Positions 1 through 10,148 of a stretch of DNA of 64,000 nucleotides are shown here, piece after piece. Position numbers and translations under genes: made by a program. The stretch covers positions 2,108,001 to 2,172,000 of the forward strand of contig JAULSR010000001.1 in the NCBI GenBank assembly GCA_030512295.1, written 5' to 3'. The stretch comes from Bombardia bombarda. Taxonomy: Eukaryota; Ascomycota; Sordariomycetes; Sordariales; Lasiosphaeriaceae. A model generated the notes under the pieces. The model made no database searches and was not told the DNA's origin. It saw only the letters and a list, made by a program, of their open reading frames with translations. Each line of letters starts with the position of its first letter. Within the stretch, counting starts at the first letter, position 1.

Positions 1-389
1 AATACGCCCAATCCGTCTCAGCATCTCAACAATGCACAATGGATGTTGCCCCGCCGTCTCCCCCCAAACGGGTACACACAAGCAGCCCGATGCAGCATGC
101 AGGCCGTTCCCTTCCCTTAGCCCACGAACCCACTTGCCCACTTGCCCACTTGCTGCTACCTACACTGTTCAGACGGAGAATGGATGGCGGCCATGTGGAG
201 TCTGATCGCTCTCTCCCTTGTACCACCCCTCGTACCCTCCACCTCGCCCTCCACCTCACAACCCCGCTCCAGAGTCCTTGTCCACTCTTGTCCACTCAAC
301 TGCCAAGTTTGCATCTCGGGCACTTTTAGTCGGGAACACCCTTCATCCTTCTCCTCTTCCCACTTCTGCTTTATCTCCTCTCCAATTTT

Positions 390-397
390 CATATAAG
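390..397 (+). promoter_or_regulatory. TATA-like element of the aldehyde dehydrogenase promoter
   Basis: CATATAAG lies about 180 bases before the ATG at 575 and is followed by a long CT-rich stretch (about 418-540), the usual arrangement in strongly expressed fungal promoters. The rest of 1-574 holds no ORF with coding character. Transcription start is not visible from sequence, so this is an inference. Confidence 0.4.
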
Positions 398-574
398 CCC
401 GAGTCGGGAACCGTATAACCTTTCCCCCTCTCTTTCTCTCTCTCCCTCTCCCATTCCCGAGACTTGACAGCCACCCACCTGCTCCAATCTCCACCGCCAC
501 AGAGCTGCCCCTCCCCCCCCCACCACCCCTATACCCCTCAACTTTACTCCCCCATTTTCAGCCTCGTCGCCAAC

Positions 575-2335
575 ATGTCGAACCTGTTCGTCGAGCTGAA
601 GACGCCGATTACCGGCAGCTTCCAGCAGCCAACTGGACTGTAAGTCACCTAGCTCCACAGATTGCCTCTTCCCCTTTTCCCTTTGTCTAATAAACAACGT
701 TCCATAGCTTCATCAACAACGAGTTCGTGGAGGGTATCGATAAGCAGACGTTCGAGGTCATTAACCCCACAACCGAGGAGGTCATCTGCTCCGTCCACGA
801 GGCCACCGAGAAGGATGTCGATATTGCCGTCGCCGCTGCCCGCAAGGCCTTTGAGGGCTCGTGGCGCCAGGTCACCCCCCAGCAGCGCAGCATCTACCTG
901 ATCAAGCTGGCCGAGCTCTGCGAGAAGAACATCGACCTTCTCGCCGCCGTTGAGTCTCTCGACAATGGCAAGTCCATCTCTCTGGCTCGTGGGGACGTCA
1001 ACTCCGTCATCGGCTGCATAAGGTACTATGGCGGCTGGGCCGACAAGGTCGAGGGCAAGACCATCGATATTGCCCCCGATATGTTCCACTACACCAGGTC
1101 CGAGCCTGTAAGTCAAGTCCCTTGCTGAATTACCCCCTATTCACCCACAAGCGCGCTAACAACCATGTCAACAGCTCGGTGTCTGTGGTCAAATCATCCC
1201 GTGGAACTTCCCCCTTCTCATGCTGGCCTGGAAGATCGGACCTGCCCTCGCAACCGGCAACACCATCGTCCTCAAGACAGCCGAGCAGACCCCCCTCTCC
1301 GGCCTCATCTTCGCGACACTCGTCAAGGAGGCTGGCTTCCCCCCCGGAGTCCTCAACATCATCTCCGGTCTCGGCCGGGTCGCCGGCGCCGCCATCTCGT
1401 CCCACATGGGCGTCGACAAGGTAGCATTCACCGGCTCCACCCCCGTCGGCCGCACCATCATGAAGGCGGCGGCCGCGTCCAACCTGAAGAAGGTGACCCT
1501 CGAGCTCGGCGGCAAGTCGCCCAACATCGTCTTCAACGACGCCGACATTGAGCAGGCCATCAGCTGGGTCAACTTTGGCATCTACTACAACCACGGGCAG
1601 ACGTGCTGCGCCGGCTCGCGCATCTACGTGCAGGACGGCATCTACGACAAGTTCCTCGAGGCGTTCAAGAAGCGCGCGGCGGAGAACAAGGTCGGCGACC
1701 CGTTCCACCACGAGACCTTCCAGGGCCCCCAGGTCAGCAAGATCCAGTACGACCGCATCATGGACTACATCAAGATCGGCAAGGAGGAGGGCGCCACGTG
1801 CGAGATTGGCGGCGAGCGCCACGGCGACAAGGGCTACTTCATCCAGCCCACCATCTTCTCCAACGTCACCAACGACATGAAGATCATGCAGGAGGAGATT
1901 TTCGGTCCTGTTGCGGCGATTGCCAAGTTCACACACGAGGAGGAGGTCATTGCGCTGGGCAATGACACCAACTACGGCCTGGCTGCTGCTGTGCACACAA
2001 AGGACCTCAACACGGCGATTCGCGTTAGCAACGCGCTCCGTGCTGGTACCGTCTGGGTTAGTTTTTCTATCACACCCAAATAACTCATGTGAAATAACAC
2101 TTACTAACTCGTAATGACTCTAGGTCAACTGCTACAACCTCCTGCACCACAGCCTTCCTTTCGGTGGTTATAGCGAGAGTGGAATGGGTCGTGAGCTCGG
2201 CGAGGCTGCTCTGGTAAGTTGTTTTCTTCTCCTTTTCTCCCCCCAAACATCACAAACCAAGACACTAACTTTTCGCAGGCAAACTACACCCAGAACAAGT
2301 CGGTCGCTATCCGCCTCAGCGGACCTCTCTTCTAA
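575..2335 (+). CDS. aldA: Aldehyde dehydrogenase (AldA/ALDH class), 5 exons
   Basis: NAD(P)+-dependent oxidation of aldehydes such as acetaldehyde to carboxylic acids; AldA-type enzymes serve ethanol and amine catabolism. Exons read as 575-639, 708-1107, 1175-2056, 2124-2213 and 2279-2335, joining in frame to 497 codons, the size of Aspergillus AldA. Visible motifs are the PWNFP segment near residue 165, the ELGGKSPN motif with the general-base Glu at about residue 265, and GQTCCAGSR with the nucleophile Cys at about residue 299 (codon 1604-1606), then EEIFGPV and the C-terminal PFGGY..SGMGRE segment. All introns have GTAAGT- or GTTAGT-like donors. There is no clear N-terminal targeting peptide, so it is probably cytosolic. 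The gene converges on YSH1. C runs of up to seven (1339-1345) are in frame here, unlike in several other genes of the window. Confidence 0.95.
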
Positions 2336-2574
2336 GCCCTGTCGGGTTATGGAAACAAAACAAAAAAAGAGAAACACTTACCAAAAAAAACATAAAGATA
2401 TCCACGGGGAAGCTGGACATCGTTCCCCCCTTTTTTGAGCAACTGCTTGCTTTGTTAGGCCAGGGGTTCGGGGTTAGGGTTGTATTTGTGGGATAAGCGG
2501 GTTGAGACTGTCTCGTTGAAACAGGCGCTGTCGCCAAACTGATTCTGGCACTCGGCTAATGGGCGTGGGGAAGG

Positions 2575-2580
2575 AATAAA
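2575..2580 (+). terminator. Candidate polyadenylation signal of the aldehyde dehydrogenase gene
   Basis: AATAAA lies 240 bases after the stop at 2335, followed by T-rich sequence. It is the first canonical hexamer after this gene on the plus strand. Confidence 0.35.
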
Positions 2581-3173
2581 GGTTAATATAGCTTCCGATG
2601 TGATTGACACGAATATGAATGAGCTCTCGGGTTTACACTTACTTATTTTACTTTGGTTGTGAACGAGGGAGTGTTGTTGACTTATACCACTCACTTCCTC
2701 ATGCATACTGCTCAGGCATCATGCTTCTTCGGTGTGCTCGGCCCCGTGGGTCCGGGGCGGGCGTGTGCGGTCCGTCCCGCAGTGACATACATTTCTCCAA
2801 AATATCCAGCAAAAACTCTATTGCTTAATGTGGATATTGTGAATTGTTAGTGATCAGGGAGTATCCCTTTGCAGTTAAGGTTCAGCCAGGGGGATGCTGC
2901 CTGTTGTAGAGGCTGAGAAGAGCAAAGCCGTCTCCGCAATTCCTTGGGAGAGAAATCAGATTGGGTTTGATTTATGTAATGCATTCAGTTGGTGTGTGGG
3001 CATAATAGTTATTCATAAAAGAGTTGTATAACTTTTAGTTGTTAGGATGAATAAGGGAAACCAAATCATGTTTGCTGCGTAGAAACACCTATTTCACTTA
3101 GTTAACTGTCAATTTACATGGCTTCCCTTTGTCTGTCTATCAACAGCTGATATAAGTCGATTAAACGATCATT

Positions 3174-3189
3174 GAGTACCTAGGTACTC
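3174..3189. repeat. Perfect 16-bp palindrome with a TACCTAGGTA core
   Basis: GAGTACCTAGGTACTC equals its own reverse complement. It belongs to a family of GTACC/GGTAC palindromes that recur in the intergenic DNA of this window. It could be a binding site for a dimeric regulator or only a common genomic word. Confidence 0.7.
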
Positions 3190-3627
3190 CCCACAGGTGA
3201 AAATGTCCGTCCACCATATGAGTTATGAACCAACTGTCAAATTTGAGAAGGTGTGAGAAGGTGCACCAGAAAAGAAGACGAAAATGAAAGACAATGAGGG
3301 AAATACCGTGCCTCTCAACTCTCCATATAAGAGATGGCCATAGGTACCAGATAAACTGGGTGTAGACCAATCCCTAATGAATAGATACATAACATGACAG
3401 CAAAACACAACTCCACCCTCCACCTCCCTCACTCAACTTCCACCTTCCAACTCTCCCATCAACCAAGGTGCCCCTCTCCCCCCCCCCCCGAATATCCCCC
3501 TGTTTTTGCTCTGATTTCACTTTTGCTCAACACCAACACCAACCACCCAATAAACCAAAAAAAAGGGAAAGTCTTCATACCCTCTTTTCTCAACCTCCCT
3601 CCCTCATCTCCATCCTAACCACCCCAC

Positions 3628-6466
3628 TCACCCCCAAAGCGGCGCCGTAACCTCCACCGCCCTCTCCACCACCGCCCGCACCCGATCCGCAAACACCTTG
3701 TTCCTGCTCTCCACCTCCAGATCCTCCAGCCACACCGTCGCCTCCATCTTGTCCACCTTGATGGCGATGCCCGGCACCGGGATGCCCAGCCGGTGCAGCC
3801 GCTCGAGCTCGCCGCGCTGCCACTCCTTGAGCTGGCGCGCCAGGTGCTGCTGCTGCTCGTCCTCGTCCTCCGACACCTCCATCGACGCGTCGTCGTCGGA
3901 GCCCGCGCCACTCGTCTCCTTCTTAGGTGGTGGCGGGGGCGGCGGGGCGGGAAGCGCGTCGGGGTTGGGTTTGGGCTCGGCGATGGGCGTGAGGTTGTCG
4001 GCGCCGAACTGCGATTCGAGGAACATCATGAGGCGGTCGAGGCGGTCGGCGGGGGTGAGGTTGGCGTGGAGGTTGCGGGGGGGAGGGCGAGGGTGGATTT
4101 GGTGACCTCGGTGTGGGAGTGGGAGTGGGGGTTTTTGCTTGCGGAGCCTGGGGGAGTTGGTCAGTAAATGCTTTTTCTAGAGGTCGTGCGTATGTGTATA
4201 TAGATGCACATCTATGTGGGTGTAATGTTGAGAGGAAAAGGGCAGTACTTACGCTTCACAGCTGCAGGGCTGCTCTCGACGCTGAGAAGGACGGCCATGA
4301 CAGCATCGGCGATACCATCATTGAGCATGTTGCCCTCCCACTCGAGCTCGACCTCGCCGCTGTTACGGCAGCGGACGGTGACGCAGCCCATGACGAGATA
4401 TGCGGCGACAACTTGGTCAGCGTCCACCATTTCCTCGTCGGCGTCCTCCTCGACCTTGCCATTTGCCGCATGTTCGCCATTATTCTGCCCCCTAGACTCG
4501 GGCAGCTCCTCGATGCCGCCAAACGTGCCTTCCAGACCCCACTTGATGAGGTCGATGCCCGCTGCGCTGAGCCTAAGACGCTGCTTGCAGGCGATGGTGG
4601 TGGTGGTAAGGCCAGCGTACTCGCGCAGGTCTTCAGGTGCCATCAGGGACATCTTAAAGTCGTTTTGTACGAGCACGCCTGTGATCAGTTGTGGCTCGTG
4701 GCCGTTTTGGGCGTCTTTCATGGGTGGCGGAATGGATGCGAGCTTGCCAACCACCTTAGCCGTTTTATCTGCCTTGAAGGGGATACGGAGCTCTTCACAG
4801 TTGCGTGGGCTGTACACCTTGACCTTGCTGGTCTTGGATGCATTCAGGGAGAGCAACTTTGACTTTAGCCGCATCATATTGTGTACCTCGCCATGCACAA
4901 GAATCTGGTGTTGTCTGTTAGCCTCGGTTTATTTTGAAAGTAAAGGGGAAGCGATAACAACTTACAACCACAGGAGCAGCGACCTCCTCAATGAATTCCC
5001 TGTTTTCCGTGCCGTCGACATGGGCAGCAAACGAGAACTCTTGTACTGTGCAACGCCGAGGAATCATGACTTTCTCGGCATCACCTCCAGGAGCACGTCT
5101 CCCGCCTCCGCCCTGTCTCGACATGACCGCTTGGATCTGCTCCGGCTCTTGCATGATCTGCTTCGCCATGGTACCTTCAACACTGTAGCCGGTGATGATA
5201 ACACCATTCTTGTCGCTCGGGCACCACCTCTCCAAGAGTTCGCGACTGACGCCGTTCTGAAGCATGCCAGGGCTAGCGAGCATAACGCAGCCGTTGACAT
5301 CGTCAAAACGCTCAATGCTCTTCAGTGAGCGAATGTACTTGAAGTCCCACGGACCACCCTTGCCGGCGCCATCGCCCGTGGCCTCGGCCTCGGCCATGCG
5401 CTCCCTGAAGAGGCGCTTGATGTTGTCGTTCATGGCGCCGACGTAGGTCTGGTATACCAACATACACTTGCGCGCGAGGTTACTGGCATAATAAATGGGA
5501 TATTTCTGATACTCGGAGTGCTTGCCCCAGTATTCGTCGAGGATAAGGAGAAGCTCCTGTGCTCTGCCCAAGGCGAAGACGGGTAAGAGGGCGCGGCCAC
5601 CTCGATTGAGGATGCTGGTGATTGACTTCATGAGAGCTTGTTCTCTCTCCAGCCGAGGGACATGTGAGGCAATGCCATATGTAGATTCGGTGATGAGGAC
5701 GTCAATCTTTACTCCCTTTGGGACCTCGGCGGACACCAGATGTCTGTCCTGCTCTCTGGAGTAGTCGCCGGTGAAGAAAATGTTGAGCCCGGCAATTTCG
5801 ATAAGGAACATGGCTGCGCCGAGGACATGGCCGGCAGGATAGGGGGTAATGCGGATAGATGAGATGGTGTGTGTGGTGTGGTAGTCGATGGCTTCGATCT
5901 GGGGGAAGGTGTTCAAGTGGTCTTGCTCAGTGTAGATGAGCTGCGTAGTTGGATTGGACGACGTATTGCCCACGCGTACGCTGTCTTGGATCAACCACTT
6001 GTAAATGGCCTTGGTGGGATGTGTCATGAAGACGCGGCCGCGGAAGTTTGTCTTGGCCAGGACATAAGGCAGCGAGGCGGCATGATCGATATGGAAACTA
6101 CACAAGTCAGCCAACAACATCACCATAGAGATATATACAAGGCTTCATGAACCCGAGGGCGCTTCACACTTGTGCATGCGGAGGCGGAGGCAGCGGCAGC
6201 GGCAGAGGGGCAAAGATGGGCAACGGACGACAAGATCTTGTATTTTGATATCTGAATACATAGGTATTGATGGATGATGGTACATGGTGTGAAGCGGACA
6301 AGAGCTACAAGGCGTCATGGCTCGTGGTAGTGATGCCGTGGTCCCACGGCAATATTGGCCACAGAGAACGACGATGAATCCAGAAGCCAGTTCTACCCAG
6401 ATTGCCCCAAAGCCAAAAACGGCACGACTGCCATCCCCAGCACGCGTACATGCACAGAATGATGGG

Positions 6467-6554
<88 letters not shown>

Positions 6555-6903
6555 TAGACCCGGAAGCAAGGGGAGGGCGGCTTACTGGCTGATGAGCAGC
6601 ACATCGACAGTGCTCAAGTCGAAGTCGTCAAAGAACGGGAGTGCGGCGAGGCCATCATATGCAGGATGTTGGCCAGCGTCGAGCTGCAAGGGTGGGGATC
6701 AGTCAGTCGGTCGGAACAGCGACACGAGACGGGACAAGAAGACACACCATGACCGTCTTGCCCTTGTACTGTATAATATGGCACGACCGGCCGACTTCAT
6801 TGCCGCCGCCCAGGTTGAGGAACAAGAGCTCATCGGCTGGGTCGACAGGTTCCTCGGGCGCGGCCGACGCATTCATGGCCGATGCCTTCCGCTTGGAAGC
6901 CAT
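3628..6903 (-). CDS. YSH1: mRNA 3'-end processing endonuclease Ysh1/CPSF73, 5 exons, apparent frameshift in the last exon
   Basis: Nuclear zinc-dependent endonuclease of the cleavage and polyadenylation factor, which cuts pre-mRNA before poly(A) addition. Exons: 6748-6903, 6586-6683, 4966-6097, 4253-4904 and 3628-4147. The metallo-beta-lactamase fold comes first, with HFHIDH at residues 85-90 assembled across intron 2, then the beta-CASP domain (SPGMLQNG, TGYSVEGT) and a C-terminal CPSF73 domain. The fifth exon has an excellent acceptor (CCCCCAG), but its reading frame reaches a TGA at 4026-4028. The conserved C-terminus, which runs to the stop at 3628-3630, lies one base out of frame. One extra base in the G7 run at 4077-4083 would restore about 852 residues. 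The 488-nt second intron carries a GACA microsatellite. The gene is head-to-head with TAF4. Confidence 0.93.
6469..6554. repeat. (GACA)21 tetranucleotide microsatellite inside YSH1 intron 2
   Basis: About 21.5 uninterrupted GACA units; in the YSH1 transcript it reads as a pyrimidine-rich TCTG repeat. It accounts for much of the unusual length of the 488-nt intron 6098-6585. Confidence 0.95.
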
Positions 6904-7601
6904 GACGATGACGATCCTGTCCTATTGACACCCCACCCGAAAGGAAAGGAAGTCCTGCGCAGTGAAGTGCCGTGTGGTCTGTATTTATCTTCCGTCACGA
7001 TTTCTGTTGGGTTAGAATAAAGCAACGGTGCAAAGCTCAAAGAGATGCAGGAACAAAGGTGAGAGGTGAAGAAGGTGTGAGAGCCACAACGCGGCTCCAG
7101 GGAAAGCGTTGAAACAGTTTCCCGAGCACGAGCCTATTAGAGGCTCCTTCCCGTGCTGGCTGGCTTTGACTCGCGGATTTGCCCCCACTTTTCTATCACC
7201 TCCACACGTGACTGGACCGAGACGCGACAGACGACGGACTGACAGCCCCCAGCGCATTTTGACTCCGTCATGGTAAATCCTAGGTGAAGCGAACACGAAC
7301 ATCACCCATCAAGAAGCAAGACCGACATTCATTTCTCCACAGCGGCCGAATTGGGCCAGATTCGGATGGGCACCGACAAGGGCGATTTGACGGGCGATGC
7401 AGGCTCGCCTGCTTGTTGGGTCTCGTAACAACCACGACTAGGCTTTAACCTTTTCGACCTTTCCGATCTTTCGACCACTGATTGTCCGAGCTCACCAACT
7501 ACCACCGCCTTTTGACCCTCACCCCTCCTCACCCTCTCCTGACTCGACGTCCCCCGCTCAACCAGCAGCGACCGACCTCAATCGTCACTACCGCCTCGAC
7601 C
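6904..7601. promoter_or_regulatory. Divergent promoter region YSH1 / TAF4
   Basis: The 698 bases between the two start codons must hold the 5' UTRs and promoters of both genes. The TAF4 side (about 7440-7600) is CT-rich just before the ATG. I saw no TATA box or strong operator-like repeat. Confidence 0.5.
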
Positions 7602-10148
7602 ATGGCGCAACCACAGCCGCAAGCACAGCCGCAACCTCCAGCGATGCCGCCGCATCTATCGCAGCGCATGTCGCCGATTCACCAAGTCCAAATCTCGCAA
7701 ATGGCACACGCAGCTCACGCGCCCCAGGTATCACAGATGCCGCAGGTGCAGTCACATATGTCGCCCCGGATGGCTCCCCAAGCTGCTCCCCACCCAGCTT
7801 CCCAAATCGCCTCTCAGATGGGATCCCAGATGTCGCCCCGCATGGCTTCTCAAACTGCTCCCCAGGCCCATCCTCAAGCAGTTCCTCAAATGGCAAACCA
7901 GATGGCATCCCAGATGTCGCCCCGTATGGCTTCTCAAGCCCCTCCCCAAGCCGCTCCCCAAATGACTCCCCAGATGGCTCCCCAGGTGCAGGCCCATATG
8001 ACGTCGCGCCCATCCTATTCTCCCCAACAGCAGCCAACCTTTGCACAGCAACAGCAGCAGCTACAACAACAACAACAGCAGCAGCAGCAGCAGCTACTAC
8101 AACAGCAGCAGCAGCTACAACAACAACAGCAGCAACGAGCTTTCTCTCCGCAGCAGGCATTTTCTTCTCCACAGCACTCGCCATCCTCTGCAAACACTCC
8201 TCAGGCAGCTTACGCCATGCCAGTAAACAAGCGGCCACGCACTTCACCCGGCCCCTCTCAGGCGCATCCGTCTTCGCGTCCGTCTCCGCATCCACCTTCG
8301 CCATACGCCGCTTCGCCCTACGCGATGAGTCCTAAGCCGCCACAGGCTGCTTCTCCGACGACCAATGCGCCACCCATATATCCGAATATTCCAGCCCAGC
8401 AGACAGCTCAGCCATATGCCACTCCCTACACAAATGGCAATGCCGCGCCTTTGTCGCTGCCAGCAGCGCCGCCACAACCGCCGACACCAACGGCGACGCC
8501 GACACCTTTGCCGACACCTACTCTACATCTGCCCGAGACTCGGCCGACATTGACGCCCGCGCCCCCACCTACTGCAACCCAAGCCGCTGCACCGTCTACA
8601 CCATCAAATCACATATATACAACAGCAACGATGGCCCCAATAGCTCCTCCCCCGCATCCACCAAATGCGGGCGTTATGGGACCCCCATCGAAGCCCGCCG
8701 AGCGGCCAGCAAAGGAGTACGAGTACGATGTCAGCGATTCTCTGAATGGTACTGGCATTGATCTACGCGCCGAGGAGCAGTATTTGGCCGATCTTTTCGG
8801 TGGGAGTTTTGCCCAGGAGTCGAGAACTGGGTTGCCGGCAAACCCTCCGGGCTCCAAATCATCCCTGTACGGCGCTGGCTGGGCCAATCAACCCGCCCAG
8901 CCGACAGACGCCCAAACCCAGGCGGAGTACGCTGCCGAGGCAGCTAAGAAGGCATGGGAGGACGGAGCACAGAGACTTGCCATCGTTCGGAGTAACGAGA
9001 TAAGGGACCCGTTTCTCCAGGTGAGCACAGTCCACGCAAAGGCGGAGAAGATTGCAAAGGAGTATGGCCTCGCCTTGAATCTGGACCTCAAGAACTCTTA
9101 TCAGCCCGGCAAGATGAGACTTCCACAGGACTTCCCTCAGCCCAAGGTAATGGTGTCCACCAAGACAGGTCCTGATGGCGTTATCGTATCAACAACGGGC
9201 TCGTGGATACCAACGGATGCTTATCTAGTAGATCAGTTGGCTCTCATCTCCCTTGCGACCAAAATGCGGCTCAAGGACTTGATCGAGGAGGCCGATAGTG
9301 TGGCCATCATTCGTCAGACAACGTCTCATGGAGAAGTGCCTGAGGAGTGGGCGGATTCAGCAGTGCCGTTGAAGACTGGACTCGACTCTGTTTGGGATGG
9401 CTCGGAGAGCGCCGTGAGCCCTCTGACCAACCCATTAAAGCGTATGCGCCTCACTCTGTCCTTTTCCATCAGAGGTCGTTGTGTGTTAACATGAAACTTA
9501 ATAGGCTCATTTGACGCTTCTAATGCCCAGGAGCAGCCCGCGTTTGTTGCCGGCAAATCGGCTCAGAATCAACTTACAAAGGCTATCAGAGCCTCGGGGG
9601 CTCTAGATCGCGAGGCAGAAGAGGCAAGATTAAGGAAGCGTCAGAAGCGCCAGAATCCCGAGACGGCGCCTGCTGGATCTCGATCAGGCTCTGCCGCCCC
9701 TGGCACGCCTGGCGCAGGGGCTGCCGACTCGGAGAGCAAGGTGCCATCTAAGAAGGAGCTCAAGAAGGGCGCCGCTGCGGCGAGACTTGCCGAGGCGTCA
9801 AACACAAATATCACCAATGAGACGCTGAACACCCTTATGGGCGGATTCGGGGGCAGGAAGAAGGGAAAGCAGTACAAGTGGATGACGGCGGGGAGCGGTG
9901 CGAACACACCCAAGCTAAACACACAGAACGCGGCGGCCTCGTCGCCAGGCGCGCCAGGCAGCAAGGCCCCGGAGAAGACGAACCTTACGCAGGAGGCCAG
10001 AACGAGGCTCGGGAGCTGGAGAGAGAATGAGGATAGGGGAAAGAACATTCAGCTCAGGGACTGGGTCACGGTTCTCGAAATGGACCGCACGGATCGCAGG
10101 GCTACGCAGGATGCGTACATGAAGCTAGATACATTGGTCCCGAAATAG
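7602..10148 (+). CDS. TAF4: Transcription initiation factor TFIID subunit 4 (TAF4), 2 exons
   Basis: Nuclear TFIID subunit; TAF4 pairs with TAF12 through a histone-fold-like segment and is a scaffold of the complex. Exons 7602-9441 and 9505-10148 join in frame (AAG C|GC) to 827 residues. The first 380 residues are low-complexity Q/P/A-rich sequence with repeats of the SPRMASQ type and a polyglutamine tract (8044-8137), a typical activator-facing region. The conserved TAF4 domain starts near residue 400: the RDPFL..V..KAEKIAKEYGL helix, LVDQLALISLATKMRLKDLIEEA, and a basic C-terminal part (KKGKQYKWM, then LRDWVTVLE) that matches fungal TAF4. The start ATG is in a CGACCATGG context, and no earlier in-frame ATG exists. 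Confidence 0.88.
8044..8137 (+). repeat. CAG/CAA polyglutamine tract within TAF4
   Basis: Mixed CAG and CAA codons broken by occasional CTA (Leu), giving about 30 mostly glutamine residues. Mixing CAA with CAG is typical of a selected amino-acid repeat more than of a pure slippage repeat. Confidence 0.9.

Larger units (their letters stand above)
2336..3627. other. Convergent intergenic region between aldA and YSH1
   Basis: About 1.3 kb shared by the 3' ends of two converging genes. It holds the aldA 3' UTR with AATAAA, AT-rich sequence from about 2900 to 3160, the perfect palindrome at 3174-3189 and a C-rich stretch near 3475-3490. No open frame in it has coding character. Confidence 0.6.

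Noticed and set aside
2470..2481. GGGGTTAGGGTT on the plus strand, i.e. a telomerase-RNA-template-like word on the minus strand
   Set aside because: Under two telomere units with no supporting pseudoknot or 3'-end motif visible, and it lies in the 3' flank of aldA; chance is sufficient.
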